A DNA stretch of 53,497 nt from Actinomycetes bacterium (GCA_021827705.1 JAKAUQ010000022.1:1-53497); one strand, 5' to 3'. Positions 44,811-53,401 are shown, counted from the first letter of the stretch. Program-made: numbers and translations. The notes: generated by a model not told the origin, from the letters alone.

Positions 44811-46406
44811 CTGGTCAAACGCGCAGACCCCAGCCGCCTCGTTGCGTGCACCGTTCCCGGTCACGCCGCCAGTGAGATCCGTCGAAACGGCGTTCGTGTC
44901 CAACACGGCGTCAAGGTCCAGCGCTACAAGTGCCAGCCGACCAACGGCGACCCTGCGCACCAGTTCTTCGCGCCGATGGCGGGTGATGAGCCAGTCCAGC
45001 CTGCTCCGCCCTCGCCGTCGGAGAAGTGTCCGAACCACCCGACCAGTCGCGTGGTTCGAGACGGTAAGACCCGAGGGGCTCGCGGCGTCGAGCGCCAGCG
45101 CTACCGCTGCTTCCCGAAGAACGGCGACACACCTCACCGCTTCACCCCCGCGCTCTCTCGCCTCGTCGTGAACCACGGCGACACCTGTCCGACCTGTGCG
45201 ACGCATCGGGCCATCAACCAGGGCGACACGAACGCCGCCCGCGGACACCGCTTCACGGCGGCCATCGCCGCGCAGGCACTGATCCAACTCTCCGAGGGTC
45301 AGTCCTATGGCGCGGTCAGCGTGTGGGCGAAGGCAGAGATGGATCGCCACAGCACGCACGAGGAGCTCGCTTCACCACTCTCGGGCCGGGCCGGAGCTCG
45401 TCAGCGCTCGCGCGCCTGGCGCTTGGCTGCTGACTGGGTGGAGAACTTCTCCCCGGTGCTCTTCGAGCCGTGGGCCGCCAAGCGTCGCCAAGAGATCATC
45501 GACCTGCGGGCGTGCAACATGAAGGACCGCCCCTTCGTGGCCCTCTTGCTCGACGACCTGCCCATCTTCGCCAAGTCCAGCCAGGGGATGACCCAGCGCC
45601 AACGCTTCGCGGTCATCGCCGCGTCAGAGACCATCGTCGACCAGAACACCGGCGGGCGCACGACGTGGCTGCGACTGCTCCGTGCGTTCGCCGACCACTC
45701 AACCGAGGCCTACACGCTCGTGCTCGACGAACTCGGCTACGTGCCTGACCTCATCATCGCCGATGGCTCGAAGGCCATCAGCTCGGCTGCGGCTGCTCTC
45801 GCCGAGCGCCACCCCGACCAGCCCTTCCAGTTGTGCCTCTCCGCCTACCACCTCCGCCAGCAACTCGCCCGGCAGTTCGCGCGGCTCACGAGCAAGTACG
45901 GCTTCCAGCCCGGTGACCTGGCGCTGCGCTTGGAGAACTGGTCCTTCATCGAGAGTGACTTCTCGTGGCAGACCTGGTGGGCCGACTACGAGCGCCGGCT
46001 CAACGCGCAGGGCATCCCCGAGACGGCGAGACCGAACAACTGGATCCGAGACACCAAGCCCCTCGTCGATGCCCAGATGCCACTCTTCGACGAGTTCGCA
46101 GTGGTGCCGCGCTCGACGGGAGCTCTCGAGTCGACCATCTTCCGCGTCGTGAAGCCCAGCTTGTCAGGTCGCGCTCTCGGCTTTGGCAACTTGGAGCGCA
46201 CCAACCGCCTGCTCGACCTCATGACCTTGCGTGCCAACGGCGAGCTCGGAACGGTGGCGAGCATCGTCGCCAAGATGAACGCTGACGCGCGCTCGCACGG
46301 CGGCTACGTCCCACCGGTGCGCTCGATCGCCGACGTGCGCATGACCCGCTCGCTGCTCGACGACACCGTGCCCGTCAAGCTCGTCCGAGAGAGGGGCCTG
46401 GCATGA
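44811..46406 (+). CDS. Mutator/MULE-like DDE transposase with tandem zinc ribbons
   Basis: 531 aa from CTG 44811; 476 aa if read from ATG 44976. The N-terminus holds two related zinc-ribbon repeats (GVKVQRYKCQPTNGDPAHQF and GVERQRYRCFPKNGDTPHRF), then CPTCATHRAINQGD. The first repeat lies wholly upstream of ATG 44976, which supports the CTG start after AGGAG. The RNase H-like core has candidate Asp in FVALLLDDLPIFAK, Asp in LIIADGSKAISSAAAALAE, a C-x4-H (CLSAYHLRQQL) as in MULE transposases, and Glu in RSTGALESTIFRVVKPSLSG. It overlaps the exonuclease gene by ATGA. Family assignment is from motifs only. Confidence 0.75.
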   Translation: MVKRADPSRLVACTVPGHAASEIRRNGVRVQHGVKVQRYKCQPTNGDPAHQFFAPMAGDEPVQPAPPSPSEKCPNHPTSRVVRDGKTRGARGVERQRYRCFPKNGDTPHRFTPALSRLVVNHGDTCPTCATHRAINQGDTNAARGHRFTAAIAAQALIQLSEGQSYGAVSVWAKAEMDRHSTHEELASPLSGRAGARQRSRAWRLAADWVENFSPVLFEPWAAKRRQEIIDLRACNMKDRPFVALLLDDLPIFAKSSQGMTQRQRFAVIAASETIVDQNTGGRTTWLRLLRAFADHSTEAYTLVLDELGYVPDLIIADGSKAISSAAAALAERHPDQPFQLCLSAYHLRQQLARQFARLTSKYGFQPGDLALRLENWSFIESDFSWQTWWADYERRLNAQGIPETARPNNWIRDTKPLVDAQMPLFDEFAVVPRSTGALESTIFRVVKPSLSGRALGFGNLERTNRLLDLMTLRANGELGTVASIVAKMNADARSHGGYVPPVRSIADVRMTRSLLDDTVPVKLVRERGLA

Positions 46407-48184
46407 CCAAGGCCACCAAGACCACGGCCAAGAGGACAACCAACCCTAAGGCACCGGCCAAGCGCCGACTGATCGCCATCGACTGTGAGACCAACGGCCT
46501 GTTCGGGCCATCGGTGCGCATCTTGTCGCTCGGCGTCGTCGAGCTTCGCAACGGGGTGGCCTTCGACTCGAAGCTCTGGCTGGTGAACCCGGGTCGCGTG
46601 CCGATGGACCCGAGAGCCCTCGCGGTCAACGGCCTGACACCAGAGATGCTCGACGGCGCCAAGTCCTTCGCCGAGCACGCTGACGAGATCACCGCCTGGC
46701 TGTCTGCGCCGCGCGGCACCCGCGTGACGCTCGTTGGCCACAAGGTCCAGTTCGACGCACGCCAACTGGCCGGCGAGTTCGCACGCCTCGGTGTGCCTCT
46801 GCCCAAGTTCGACATCATCGACACGTCCAAGCTGGCAGAGGCCGCGGGGGTCTTCCCGGCCGACCAGAGCTTGGCCGGACTGCTCGAAGCGCTCGGCATC
46901 ACGAACACCGCGCCCCACACCGCGCTCGGTGACGCGTTGGCTACTGGCCAGGCAGCACTCGCGATGATGAAGAAGATCGACGCTCGTCGCTCGGGCGACC
47001 TGCCCGCCACTCTCGACTCTCTGGCCGACGCCTACCAAGCGCGACCCGATCGAGAGCCTGGCCGGCGCGCGCCGACCGACAAGCTCTCTGCGGCGCACAC
47101 CGCGGCTCATCTCGAAGACCTCTCGGACGGGCGTCGACGCAATCGCTCGCTCGACGTGTGCCTGGCCGAGGGCTGCTCGATCCTCGCCCAACGCATGGAA
47201 GACGGCATCGTCACCCCGGCCCACGCTCCTCAGGTTGTCGAGTGGGGGCTTGCCTACCTCTTCGACTACGAACTCACCCAGGCCATGGTCGGCCAGCTAC
47301 TGCTCGGTGTCGGCCGGGCACTGCGTCGCAGCGAAGCCCCCGACTACGTCGCCGCCATCTACCGCGAGAAGCTCGTGCCACTCTTGCCCCAGCTGGAGCG
47401 CTGCGGGCGCTCCAAGGTCAAACGCTGCTTGACCTGTCGGGAGCGCACGGGGCCCTGCGAGCTCGACCAGGTGCTGCGTGACTGCGTCGATGGCTACCTG
47501 GAGAGCTCGTCGAGCGCAACCGCCCGCCCAGACCTCGCCCGCGTCGAGCAGTTCTTGCCGGGCTACGACCCGCGCGTCAACCGTTCGCGGGGCCGTCCCG
47601 CCGAGGGTCTCTACGGAGAGATGCGCCGCAACGACCACCACGACGCTGCTGGCTACGGCGCCTACTGCGTCGCCGAGGTTCGTCGTAGCCAAGGCGGCCG
47701 TGCCTGGGCACACGCCGTGCTGAACAAAGCCTGGCGCGACGGCTGTCGCAACCCCGAGATGACCGAGCTGCTCGCCTCGATGGTCGTGGTCGACGGGCTC
47801 GTCGATGGTGCGGTGCCAGGCGATCCCAAGGAGCCGCTGCGTGCAGCGCTCGACTACATCGAGGCCTGCCAGGCCGCCCACCCCGGCCAGCGCGGCCACA
47901 TCTTCACGCGCCTCGCCAAGCGCGCCGAGCGCCTGGCTGCTCGCCTCGATGCCGAGCCTCGTCCAGAGCGCGACCCGGCAAGAACGCTCAACCGCCGCGA
48001 GCCGCACAAGACGATGCTCACCGAGCCCCTCGCCAACGCCGCCGTGCCCGTCAAGTTCGAGCGTAAGCGGAGGGGCCGGCCACCGAAGGTGCAAGGACGC
48101 ACGTCGTCTCGCAAGCAAGTGGCGCGATCAACCAAGACAAGTCGCGAGCCCAGCGGTAGCGTTGATGTCGGGGGCCGACACTGA
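46403..48184 (+). CDS. DEDDh exonuclease fused to a large uncharacterised domain, AT-hook at C-terminus
   Basis: 593 aa. Residues 22-190 are a DnaQ-type 3'-5' exonuclease: D27-x-E29 in LIAIDCETNGL, D118 in VGHKVQFDARQL, and H172/D177 in PHTALGDALATGQ. Residues about 200-540 are not recognised; they include a Cys cluster (KRCLTCRERTGPCELDQ) and are mostly helical. Near residue 553, KRRGRPPKVQGR is a classic AT-hook. The ATG overlaps the transposase stop (ATGA), so both proteins are translationally coupled. A role in trimming transposon or target DNA ends is inferred from this coupling. Confidence 0.8.
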   Translation: MTKATKTTAKRTTNPKAPAKRRLIAIDCETNGLFGPSVRILSLGVVELRNGVAFDSKLWLVNPGRVPMDPRALAVNGLTPEMLDGAKSFAEHADEITAWLSAPRGTRVTLVGHKVQFDARQLAGEFARLGVPLPKFDIIDTSKLAEAAGVFPADQSLAGLLEALGITNTAPHTALGDALATGQAALAMMKKIDARRSGDLPATLDSLADAYQARPDREPGRRAPTDKLSAAHTAAHLEDLSDGRRRNRSLDVCLAEGCSILAQRMEDGIVTPAHAPQVVEWGLAYLFDYELTQAMVGQLLLGVGRALRRSEAPDYVAAIYREKLVPLLPQLERCGRSKVKRCLTCRERTGPCELDQVLRDCVDGYLESSSSATARPDLARVEQFLPGYDPRVNRSRGRPAEGLYGEMRRNDHHDAAGYGAYCVAEVRRSQGGRAWAHAVLNKAWRDGCRNPEMTELLASMVVVDGLVDGAVPGDPKEPLRAALDYIEACQAAHPGQRGHIFTRLAKRAERLAARLDAEPRPERDPARTLNRREPHKTMLTEPLANAAVPVKFERKRRGRPPKVQGRTSSRKQVARSTKTSREPSGSVDVGGRH

Positions 48185-48218
48185 TGCGTCGCACCACCAC
48201 CGAGAGGAACCACGCATC

Positions 48219-49952
48219 GTGACGAGCAACCAGGAGAACCAGGCCCCAAACGCCGACGAGCTGTCCGCCGAGATCGTCGCTCTTCGCGAGCGCGTGGCCG
48301 AGCTCGAGGCCGGGGCCACTCTTGGGCTCAACTGGCGCGAGATCCCCGAGGATGTCGAGCGCCTCCTGGTCGAAGAGGTCCCGGTCCTCACTCACGTCAA
48401 GAGCCTCGACGTGAAGGGTGCGCTCCCAAGCTCGTCTGCGCACATCTTGATAGAAGGTGACAACCTCCACGCGCTCTACACGCTCCAGGCAACCCACAAG
48501 GGCCGGGTGGATGTGATCTCCATCGACCCGCCCTACAACACGGGCAACGAGTTCATCTACAACGACAAGCTCATCGACAAGGAGAACCGTTGGCGGCACT
48601 CGGCATGGCTGTCCTTCATGCACAAGCGGCTCGTGCTGGCCGGAGAGTTGCTCTCTGACACCGGCCTCATCTTCATCAACATCGATGACAACGAACAGGC
48701 GCGGCTGAGGCTGCTCTGCGACTCCGTCTTCGGTGAGGCGAACTTCATTGCCTGCTTGATCTGGCAAGGCAAGTCCGGCGGGCAAGATGCCAAGACCTTC
48801 AACCGACTTCATGAGTACGTCCTCGTGTACGCCAAGGACATCGAACAAGCTGCCGTCCTACCCCTGCTGTCGGAGGCAGACATCTCGAAGTTCCCCCATG
48901 TGGAGGCAAGCTCAGGCCGCCACTACAAGACGCAGCTCGCGCGGAAGTGGGGATCGAACAGTCTCCGGTCTGACCGACCCAACCTCTGGTATGCGGTCAA
49001 GGCGCCAGACGGCAAAGACTGTTGGCCGCTCCACTCTGACGGCACTGAGGGATGCTGGCGGTGGAGTAAGAAGAAGTTCGAGGCTGAGATTGCGGCAGGC
49101 AACATCGAGTTCTCCAAGGACTCGAAGGGTCGCTGGGTTGCCTATCAGCGCATCTGGGCGCCTGCTGACGGAGAGACGTTGGCGCGGCCTCGCAGCTCTA
49201 TGGTTCCAATCGAGTGCGGGACAACCGCCGGTGGCAGCCGCGAGCTGAAGAGCATTCTTGGTAAGGGCAACGGGTTCAGCTACCCCAAGCCAACCGGCTT
49301 GGTCAAGTGGGTCCTGGAAAGCAGCGCCAACGCCGACGCAATCATCCTCGACTTCTTCGCGGGGTCGGGGACTACCTTGCACTCGGTTGCTGAGCTCAAC
49401 GCTGAGGACGATGGCAATCGCCAGTGCATCCTTGTCACCAACAACGAGAGCGGAATCTGTCGGGACGTGACGCAGCCGCGCTGCAAGGCCGTGTTGACCG
49501 GCAAGTGGGCGGACGGCAAGCACGAACCGCTGCCGGGGTCGCTCAGGTTCTACACGACGTCGTTCATGAAGCGGCGCCGGAGCCCGGACCGGATGCGGAT
49601 GGACGTGGCGGCCCACACTGTCGACCTGGTGGCCGTGCGCGAGATGGTGATTGACGAAGTGAAGGTGAGTGACGATCTCGTGATGCTCTTCGGTGACGGC
49701 CGGTCGATCGCGGTGGTCCCCACCTTCGACGCAGACCACAAGACAGTGTGCGCGCTGGCCGACAAGCAGGTCCGCGACGGTGATGAACGACGTGCCTACC
49801 TCTTCACCTGGAACAGTCATGGCATCGAGCCGGAGGTCGCAGCGCTCTGGCCGGGCTGGGAGGTTCAGCCTCTCCCCGCCGAGATGCTCGCTGAACTCCG
49901 CAACCTCGCGCCCGCGCGGAACCTCTTCGACGAGGCGGAGGCGTTGTCATGA
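48219..49952 (+). CDS. mod: Type III restriction-modification methyltransferase subunit Mod (N6-adenine, beta class)
   Basis: 577 aa. After a coiled-coil N-terminus (LSAEIVALRERVAELEAG) comes HILIEGDNLHALYTLQ, then motif IV DPPYNTGNEFIYND (103-116). The target-recognition region lies in the middle, and motif I DFFAGSGTTLHSVAELN comes near residue 380. Motif IV before motif I is the beta-class order of type III Mod proteins, which methylate adenine on one strand and give the complex its specificity. The start is GTG 48219 after GAGAGG; ATG 48165 is the alternative. A TAGCGT box at 48157 could give the pair its own promoter. It overlaps res by ATGA. Confidence 0.92.
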   Translation: MTSNQENQAPNADELSAEIVALRERVAELEAGATLGLNWREIPEDVERLLVEEVPVLTHVKSLDVKGALPSSSAHILIEGDNLHALYTLQATHKGRVDVISIDPPYNTGNEFIYNDKLIDKENRWRHSAWLSFMHKRLVLAGELLSDTGLIFINIDDNEQARLRLLCDSVFGEANFIACLIWQGKSGGQDAKTFNRLHEYVLVYAKDIEQAAVLPLLSEADISKFPHVEASSGRHYKTQLARKWGSNSLRSDRPNLWYAVKAPDGKDCWPLHSDGTEGCWRWSKKKFEAEIAAGNIEFSKDSKGRWVAYQRIWAPADGETLARPRSSMVPIECGTTAGGSRELKSILGKGNGFSYPKPTGLVKWVLESSANADAIILDFFAGSGTTLHSVAELNAEDDGNRQCILVTNNESGICRDVTQPRCKAVLTGKWADGKHEPLPGSLRFYTTSFMKRRRSPDRMRMDVAAHTVDLVAVREMVIDEVKVSDDLVMLFGDGRSIAVVPTFDADHKTVCALADKQVRDGDERRAYLFTWNSHGIEPEVAALWPGWEVQPLPAEMLAELRNLAPARNLFDEAEALS

Positions 49953-52387
49953 GCGCACCAGAGCCCGTCGCCTACCAGGCCACCGCGATCGAGAAGATCG
50001 CCAAGGCCCTCACCCAGTTGGCCAGCGTTGACCAAGAGGAAGACCGCTTGGTGATCTTCAAGGCACCGACTGGCTCGGGCAAGACGCTCATGGTGGCTGC
50101 CGCCCTGGCCGCCGCCTTCGACCAGCCGACAGACCGGCAGTTCATCGTGCTTTGGCTCTCGCCGGGCACCGGCAACCTCCACAAGCAGTCGGCCCGAGCC
50201 CTCACGGGCTTGCTGGCCGGCACCTCGCTTCAGGTCCACCTGCTCGACTCACAAGACGACATCGTCAAGTACCAAGACCCGACACCTGGCGCGGTGTTCG
50301 TCGTGAACTGGGAGAAGTTGCGCACCGAGAAGGACGGCAAGTGGGCGAACAAGATGCTCGCCGAGGGCGAGAACGCCACCTTCTTCACACTCCTCTCGAA
50401 GACGAGCGCCAAGGGCCTCGACATGATCGTCGTCATCGACGAGAGCCACACCAACCTTGGAGGACCGCAGACGGACAAGCTGATGACGGCCATCAAGGAC
50501 ATGCGCCCGTTCATCCAACTCGAACTCTCCGCGACGCCGACGCGCAAGCCAGACCCAGACCTCCAAGCCGATGGCATTCATCACTGGATCCGGGTGACCT
50601 TCGACGAGGTCGAGAAGGAGGGGATGGTTCGCAAGTCCGTCCTGCTCAACGATCGCTTCGCTGAGGTCCAGGCCGGACACCCAGATGACTCCCTGGCCGT
50701 CCAGGTGCTCTGGGCCGCGTGGGAGCGAATCGAGGCTCTCACTGCCGGCTACGCCGCAGCGGGCTCTTCCGTCAAGCCACTGCTCTTGATTCAGTATCCC
50801 GACGGCGACAAGGCCGAGGCTCGAGCGCGTGTCGTGGAGGAGTTCTTGGCCGCGCGCGGGCTCAAGAAGGACGTGACCTACGCGATCTGGCTCTCGGGCG
50901 AGCACTCTGACGACCTGGACAAGATCGCATCGAGTTCGAGCCCCTATCGGGCCCTCATCTTCAAGCAGGCCATCGCCACAGGCTGGGACTGCCCGCGTGC
51001 CCAAGTGCTCGTCCAGTTCCGCGACCCCAAGTCACCGATCTTCCAGATCCAGACGCTTGGCCGGATCCTCCGCTCGCCTGAGCAGAAGCACTACGACGAC
51101 GAGGCGCTGAACCTCGCCTACGTCTTCTCGGACCTCGAGGGCGTTCACGTGCAAGTCGAGACCGACGAGCAGGACGCGCCTCTGCGGGACCTCACCGTGA
51201 GGCGCCGTGACGTTGCTCCATACCCCGAGCCGGGCTTGGCACTGCACTCGGCATTCCAGCCGCGCGCGCGTGAGTTCCATTACCCGATGGCAACGGCGCT
51301 CGCCAACGCCCTCAACCCCGCACTCGACGCAGCGATCGCGAGCTTGCTCCCGAAGGATCCCTTCGACTCAACCCCGGCAACGATCGTCACCGATGCGCGG
51401 GTGACCGCGCGTGAGCTCGATGCCGGCATCAGCCGCGACCTCACCGGAGGCAAGGCCACCGGAGACCTCGACGACCTCTTGGTTCAGGTCCTCTACGACA
51501 TGATGCTCGTGGCCAGCATCGGGCAGTATCGCTCGCGGGCGCAGAGCCTGTCGCGCATCAAGACGATCATCACCCAGTGGTTCAAGAAGCAGCGCCCAGC
51601 GTGGAGCGTCGACCAGATCCAGCACTTCGCACTGCGTCACCAAGCGGAGTTCATCGAGGCCATCGACGCTGCCTGTCGAGCCACCATGGCCCAAGAGCTC
51701 GCCGACGCCATCGCCGCTGCCCGTTCCAAGCGCAAGACCCGGGCCAACTGGGAGGTACCGGCTACCGAGCTGATCGTGAGCAAGGAGCACAAGGAGGCGC
51801 CCGCTGGCCACCTGTGCGAGCCCGCGCTCGTCTCGATCAAGCGGTCTGAACCGGAGCGCCGCTTTGAGGACTGGATTGCGCAACAGTTCGCCGCCGGTGT
51901 CATCAAGTGGTGGTGGAAGAACGGCGAGAGTGACGAGCGCTACCTGGGCGTCGAGTACATGCTCACCGTGGAAGACACCGCAGCCACCAAGCAAGGCGAG
52001 GAGGTGGTGATGCTCGAGGACGAGCGCATCACCTACCCGGACTTCTTGGTCTACTGCGCTGACGACACTGTCTGGGCCATCGAGGTCAAGGACGTTGGCG
52101 ACAAGGACGGAGCGCCAGAGGGCTTGACGCACGCCAAGGCCAAGGGTCTCGCGGCCTGGGAGAAGCGCATGGCAGAGCAGCGCAAGAAGGAGTCCAAGCT
52201 CTTCGCGCGACCTGCCGTGCGTGCCGGTGTCGTTGTGCCAAGCGAGCTCTCGCAGGGAGTCATCACCGTGAAGGTCGGCGACCCCGACCACTGGACCAAG
52301 CCAGACGCCGACAAGCTTGCAGCGGGTGACGGCTGGGCGCCGCTCGACCTCGGACCGGGAACCCCAGTAGAGACCGACGAGAACTGA
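49949..52387 (+). CDS. res: Type III restriction-modification endonuclease/helicase subunit Res
   Basis: 812 aa. The SF2 helicase part has motif I FKAPTGSGKTLMV (residues 38-50), motif II VVIDESHTN (164-167), motif III LSATPTRKP and motif VI QTLGRILRSPEQ. The C-terminal nuclease is a PD-(D/E)xK domain, YPDFLVYCADDTVWAIEVKD (about 696-715), with Asp, Glu and Lys all present, so the enzyme should be active. Res cuts 25-27 bp from the Mod site after ATP-driven communication in known systems. It is slightly shorter than EcoP1I/EcoP15I Res (about 970 aa). The ATG overlaps the mod stop. Confidence 0.92.
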   Translation: MSAPEPVAYQATAIEKIAKALTQLASVDQEEDRLVIFKAPTGSGKTLMVAAALAAAFDQPTDRQFIVLWLSPGTGNLHKQSARALTGLLAGTSLQVHLLDSQDDIVKYQDPTPGAVFVVNWEKLRTEKDGKWANKMLAEGENATFFTLLSKTSAKGLDMIVVIDESHTNLGGPQTDKLMTAIKDMRPFIQLELSATPTRKPDPDLQADGIHHWIRVTFDEVEKEGMVRKSVLLNDRFAEVQAGHPDDSLAVQVLWAAWERIEALTAGYAAAGSSVKPLLLIQYPDGDKAEARARVVEEFLAARGLKKDVTYAIWLSGEHSDDLDKIASSSSPYRALIFKQAIATGWDCPRAQVLVQFRDPKSPIFQIQTLGRILRSPEQKHYDDEALNLAYVFSDLEGVHVQVETDEQDAPLRDLTVRRRDVAPYPEPGLALHSAFQPRAREFHYPMATALANALNPALDAAIASLLPKDPFDSTPATIVTDARVTARELDAGISRDLTGGKATGDLDDLLVQVLYDMMLVASIGQYRSRAQSLSRIKTIITQWFKKQRPAWSVDQIQHFALRHQAEFIEAIDAACRATMAQELADAIAAARSKRKTRANWEVPATELIVSKEHKEAPAGHLCEPALVSIKRSEPERRFEDWIAQQFAAGVIKWWWKNGESDERYLGVEYMLTVEDTAATKQGEEVVMLEDERITYPDFLVYCADDTVWAIEVKDVGDKDGAPEGLTHAKAKGLAAWEKRMAEQRKKESKLFARPAVRAGVVVPSELSQGVITVKVGDPDHWTKPDADKLAAGDGWAPLDLGPGTPVETDEN

Positions 52388-52394
52388 GACGCAG

Positions 52395-53210
52395 GTGCAG
52401 CCAGAGATCTTCCCGTTCACGGTCCTGGTTCCCGATGCTCCTGGCGAGGCCATCGAGCTCATCGATCGCAACCACGCGCTGCGGCTCGCCTTCGTTCACC
52501 GCGACTTCATCGCGCGCCTGCCGGACCAGTGGGACACCCCCGGCATCTACGTGCTGCTCGAGCCGATCGCGGCCGACGGGACGTGGGGCGCCTACGTCGG
52601 CAAGGCCGGCCAGGTCAAGAACCGCATCTTGCGCCACACCAAGGAGAAGGAGAGTTGGCAGCGCGCGCTCTTGGTGGTCTCGAACCAACGAGAGCCGTTC
52701 CACACCGCGGAGATCGGCTGGCTCGAAGGTCAGGTCCACAGCCTGCTGGCGAACTCGTACTTCGCCCAGCCCAGTAACCGCCAGAACCCCGGCGACGACA
52801 CGGTCGCCTCGTGGGACCAAGCCAGCCTCTGGGCGATCGCTCGCGGAGTGACCCACGCGCTGCGACTGCTCGGCTACGAGACGGCCGAGGAAGCAGAGAT
52901 CGCCGCCATCGACCGCAGTCCGCGCACCAGGGTCAACACCTCGAAGGTCTCACTCGCGGACCTCGTCACCGCGGGACTGCTGCGTGAGGGCGAGCGCTTG
53001 GTCAGCCTGAACGGCCAGTGGCCTGCCGAAGCCCAGATTGGCCCGCAAGGCGACATCGCCTACCAGGGTCAGACCTTCAGCTCGCCGTCGGCAGCTGCCT
53101 CGGCAGTGCGCGAAGGTGGCGCTGCGAACGGCTGGGCCTTCTGGGCAGTTGCGCGAGAGGGGCAGAGCATCCCGCTCGCCGTTCTCCGCGCCGAGCTCGA
53201 CTCCAAGTAG
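52395..53210 (+). CDS. GIY-YIG nuclease - RAMA domain fusion protein
   Basis: 271 aa. The N-terminal GIY-YIG domain has TPGIYVLLEP (G50-I51-Y52) and GAYVGKAGQVKNRILRH (Y67-V-G), with Glu111 in WLEGQVHSLLANSYFAQPSN as candidate metal ligand. The C-terminal RAMA domain (about 185-265) reads VSLADLVTAGLLREGERLVS, then DIAYQGQTFSSPSAAASAVR and NGWAFWAV. RAMA domains are predicted to bind modified DNA or to accompany restriction enzymes and adenine methylases. The gene lies 7 nt after res with a GTG start, so it belongs to the same operon. It could be an extra nuclease that reads the Mod mark. Confidence 0.85.
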   Translation: MQPEIFPFTVLVPDAPGEAIELIDRNHALRLAFVHRDFIARLPDQWDTPGIYVLLEPIAADGTWGAYVGKAGQVKNRILRHTKEKESWQRALLVVSNQREPFHTAEIGWLEGQVHSLLANSYFAQPSNRQNPGDDTVASWDQASLWAIARGVTHALRLLGYETAEEAEIAAIDRSPRTRVNTSKVSLADLVTAGLLREGERLVSLNGQWPAEAQIGPQGDIAYQGQTFSSPSAAASAVREGGAANGWAFWAVAREGQSIPLAVLRAELDSK

Positions 53211-53338
53211 CGCCCACCATCCCCAGCGGCGCCGTGCGCGCCGCCTACCGTTGACAGCGTGAAGCCGCTGGCACGCTCACGCACGGCCCCTGCCGGCCAC
53301 GCCGGTCCTCGTATCCCGGCACTTCGCTAAATCGCTCT

Positions 53339-53362
53339 TTTTAGGCCCCATCCGGCCTAAAA
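53339..53362. terminator. Hairpin formed with the inner edge of the right inverted repeat
   Basis: TTTTAGGCC-CCATCC-GGCCTAAAA, a 9-bp perfect stem with a 6-nt loop; the right arm is the inner end of the terminal repeat. It has A/T-rich outer ends on both strands, so it may act as a bidirectional intrinsic terminator. An additional transposase-binding half-site is the other possibility. Confidence 0.5.
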
Positions 53363-53393
53363 CCTCCCTTATCTCCACCAAACGCCGAGTGCG
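53355..53393 (-). repeat. Right terminal inverted repeat
   Basis: The complement begins CGCACTCGGCGTTTGG and ends GGTTTTAGGC, matching the left end at 37 of 39 positions. Confidence 0.92.
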
Positions 53394-53401
53394 GAACCGG
53401 G
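53394..53401. repeat. Right target-site duplication GAACCGGG
   Basis: Identical to 44728-44735 and directly outside the right inverted repeat. Confidence 0.85.

Larger units (their letters stand above)
44736..53393 (+). mobile_element. 8.66-kb transposon carrying a type III restriction-modification system
   Basis: The ends are 39-bp inverted repeats (44736-44774 and 53355-53393) differing at two positions, flanked by the 8-bp direct repeat GAACCGGG. Inside are five genes, all rightward: DDE transposase, DEDDh exonuclease, Mod, Res and a GIY-YIG/RAMA protein. The transposase-exonuclease and mod-res pairs overlap by ATGA. All ORFs look intact, so the element may still be active. GC and third-position bias are lower than in the host genes. 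The 8-bp duplication and transposase motifs fit the Mutator/IS256-like superfamily, but I do not know a described element with this content. 96 bp of flank follow the right copy of the duplication, with nothing recognisable. Confidence 0.9.

Noticed and set aside
44736-53393. Integrative element or prophage as explanation for the nuclease region
   Set aside because: No integrase, relaxase or phage genes are present and the element does not border a tRNA; exact inverted repeats with an 8-bp duplication indicate DDE transposition.
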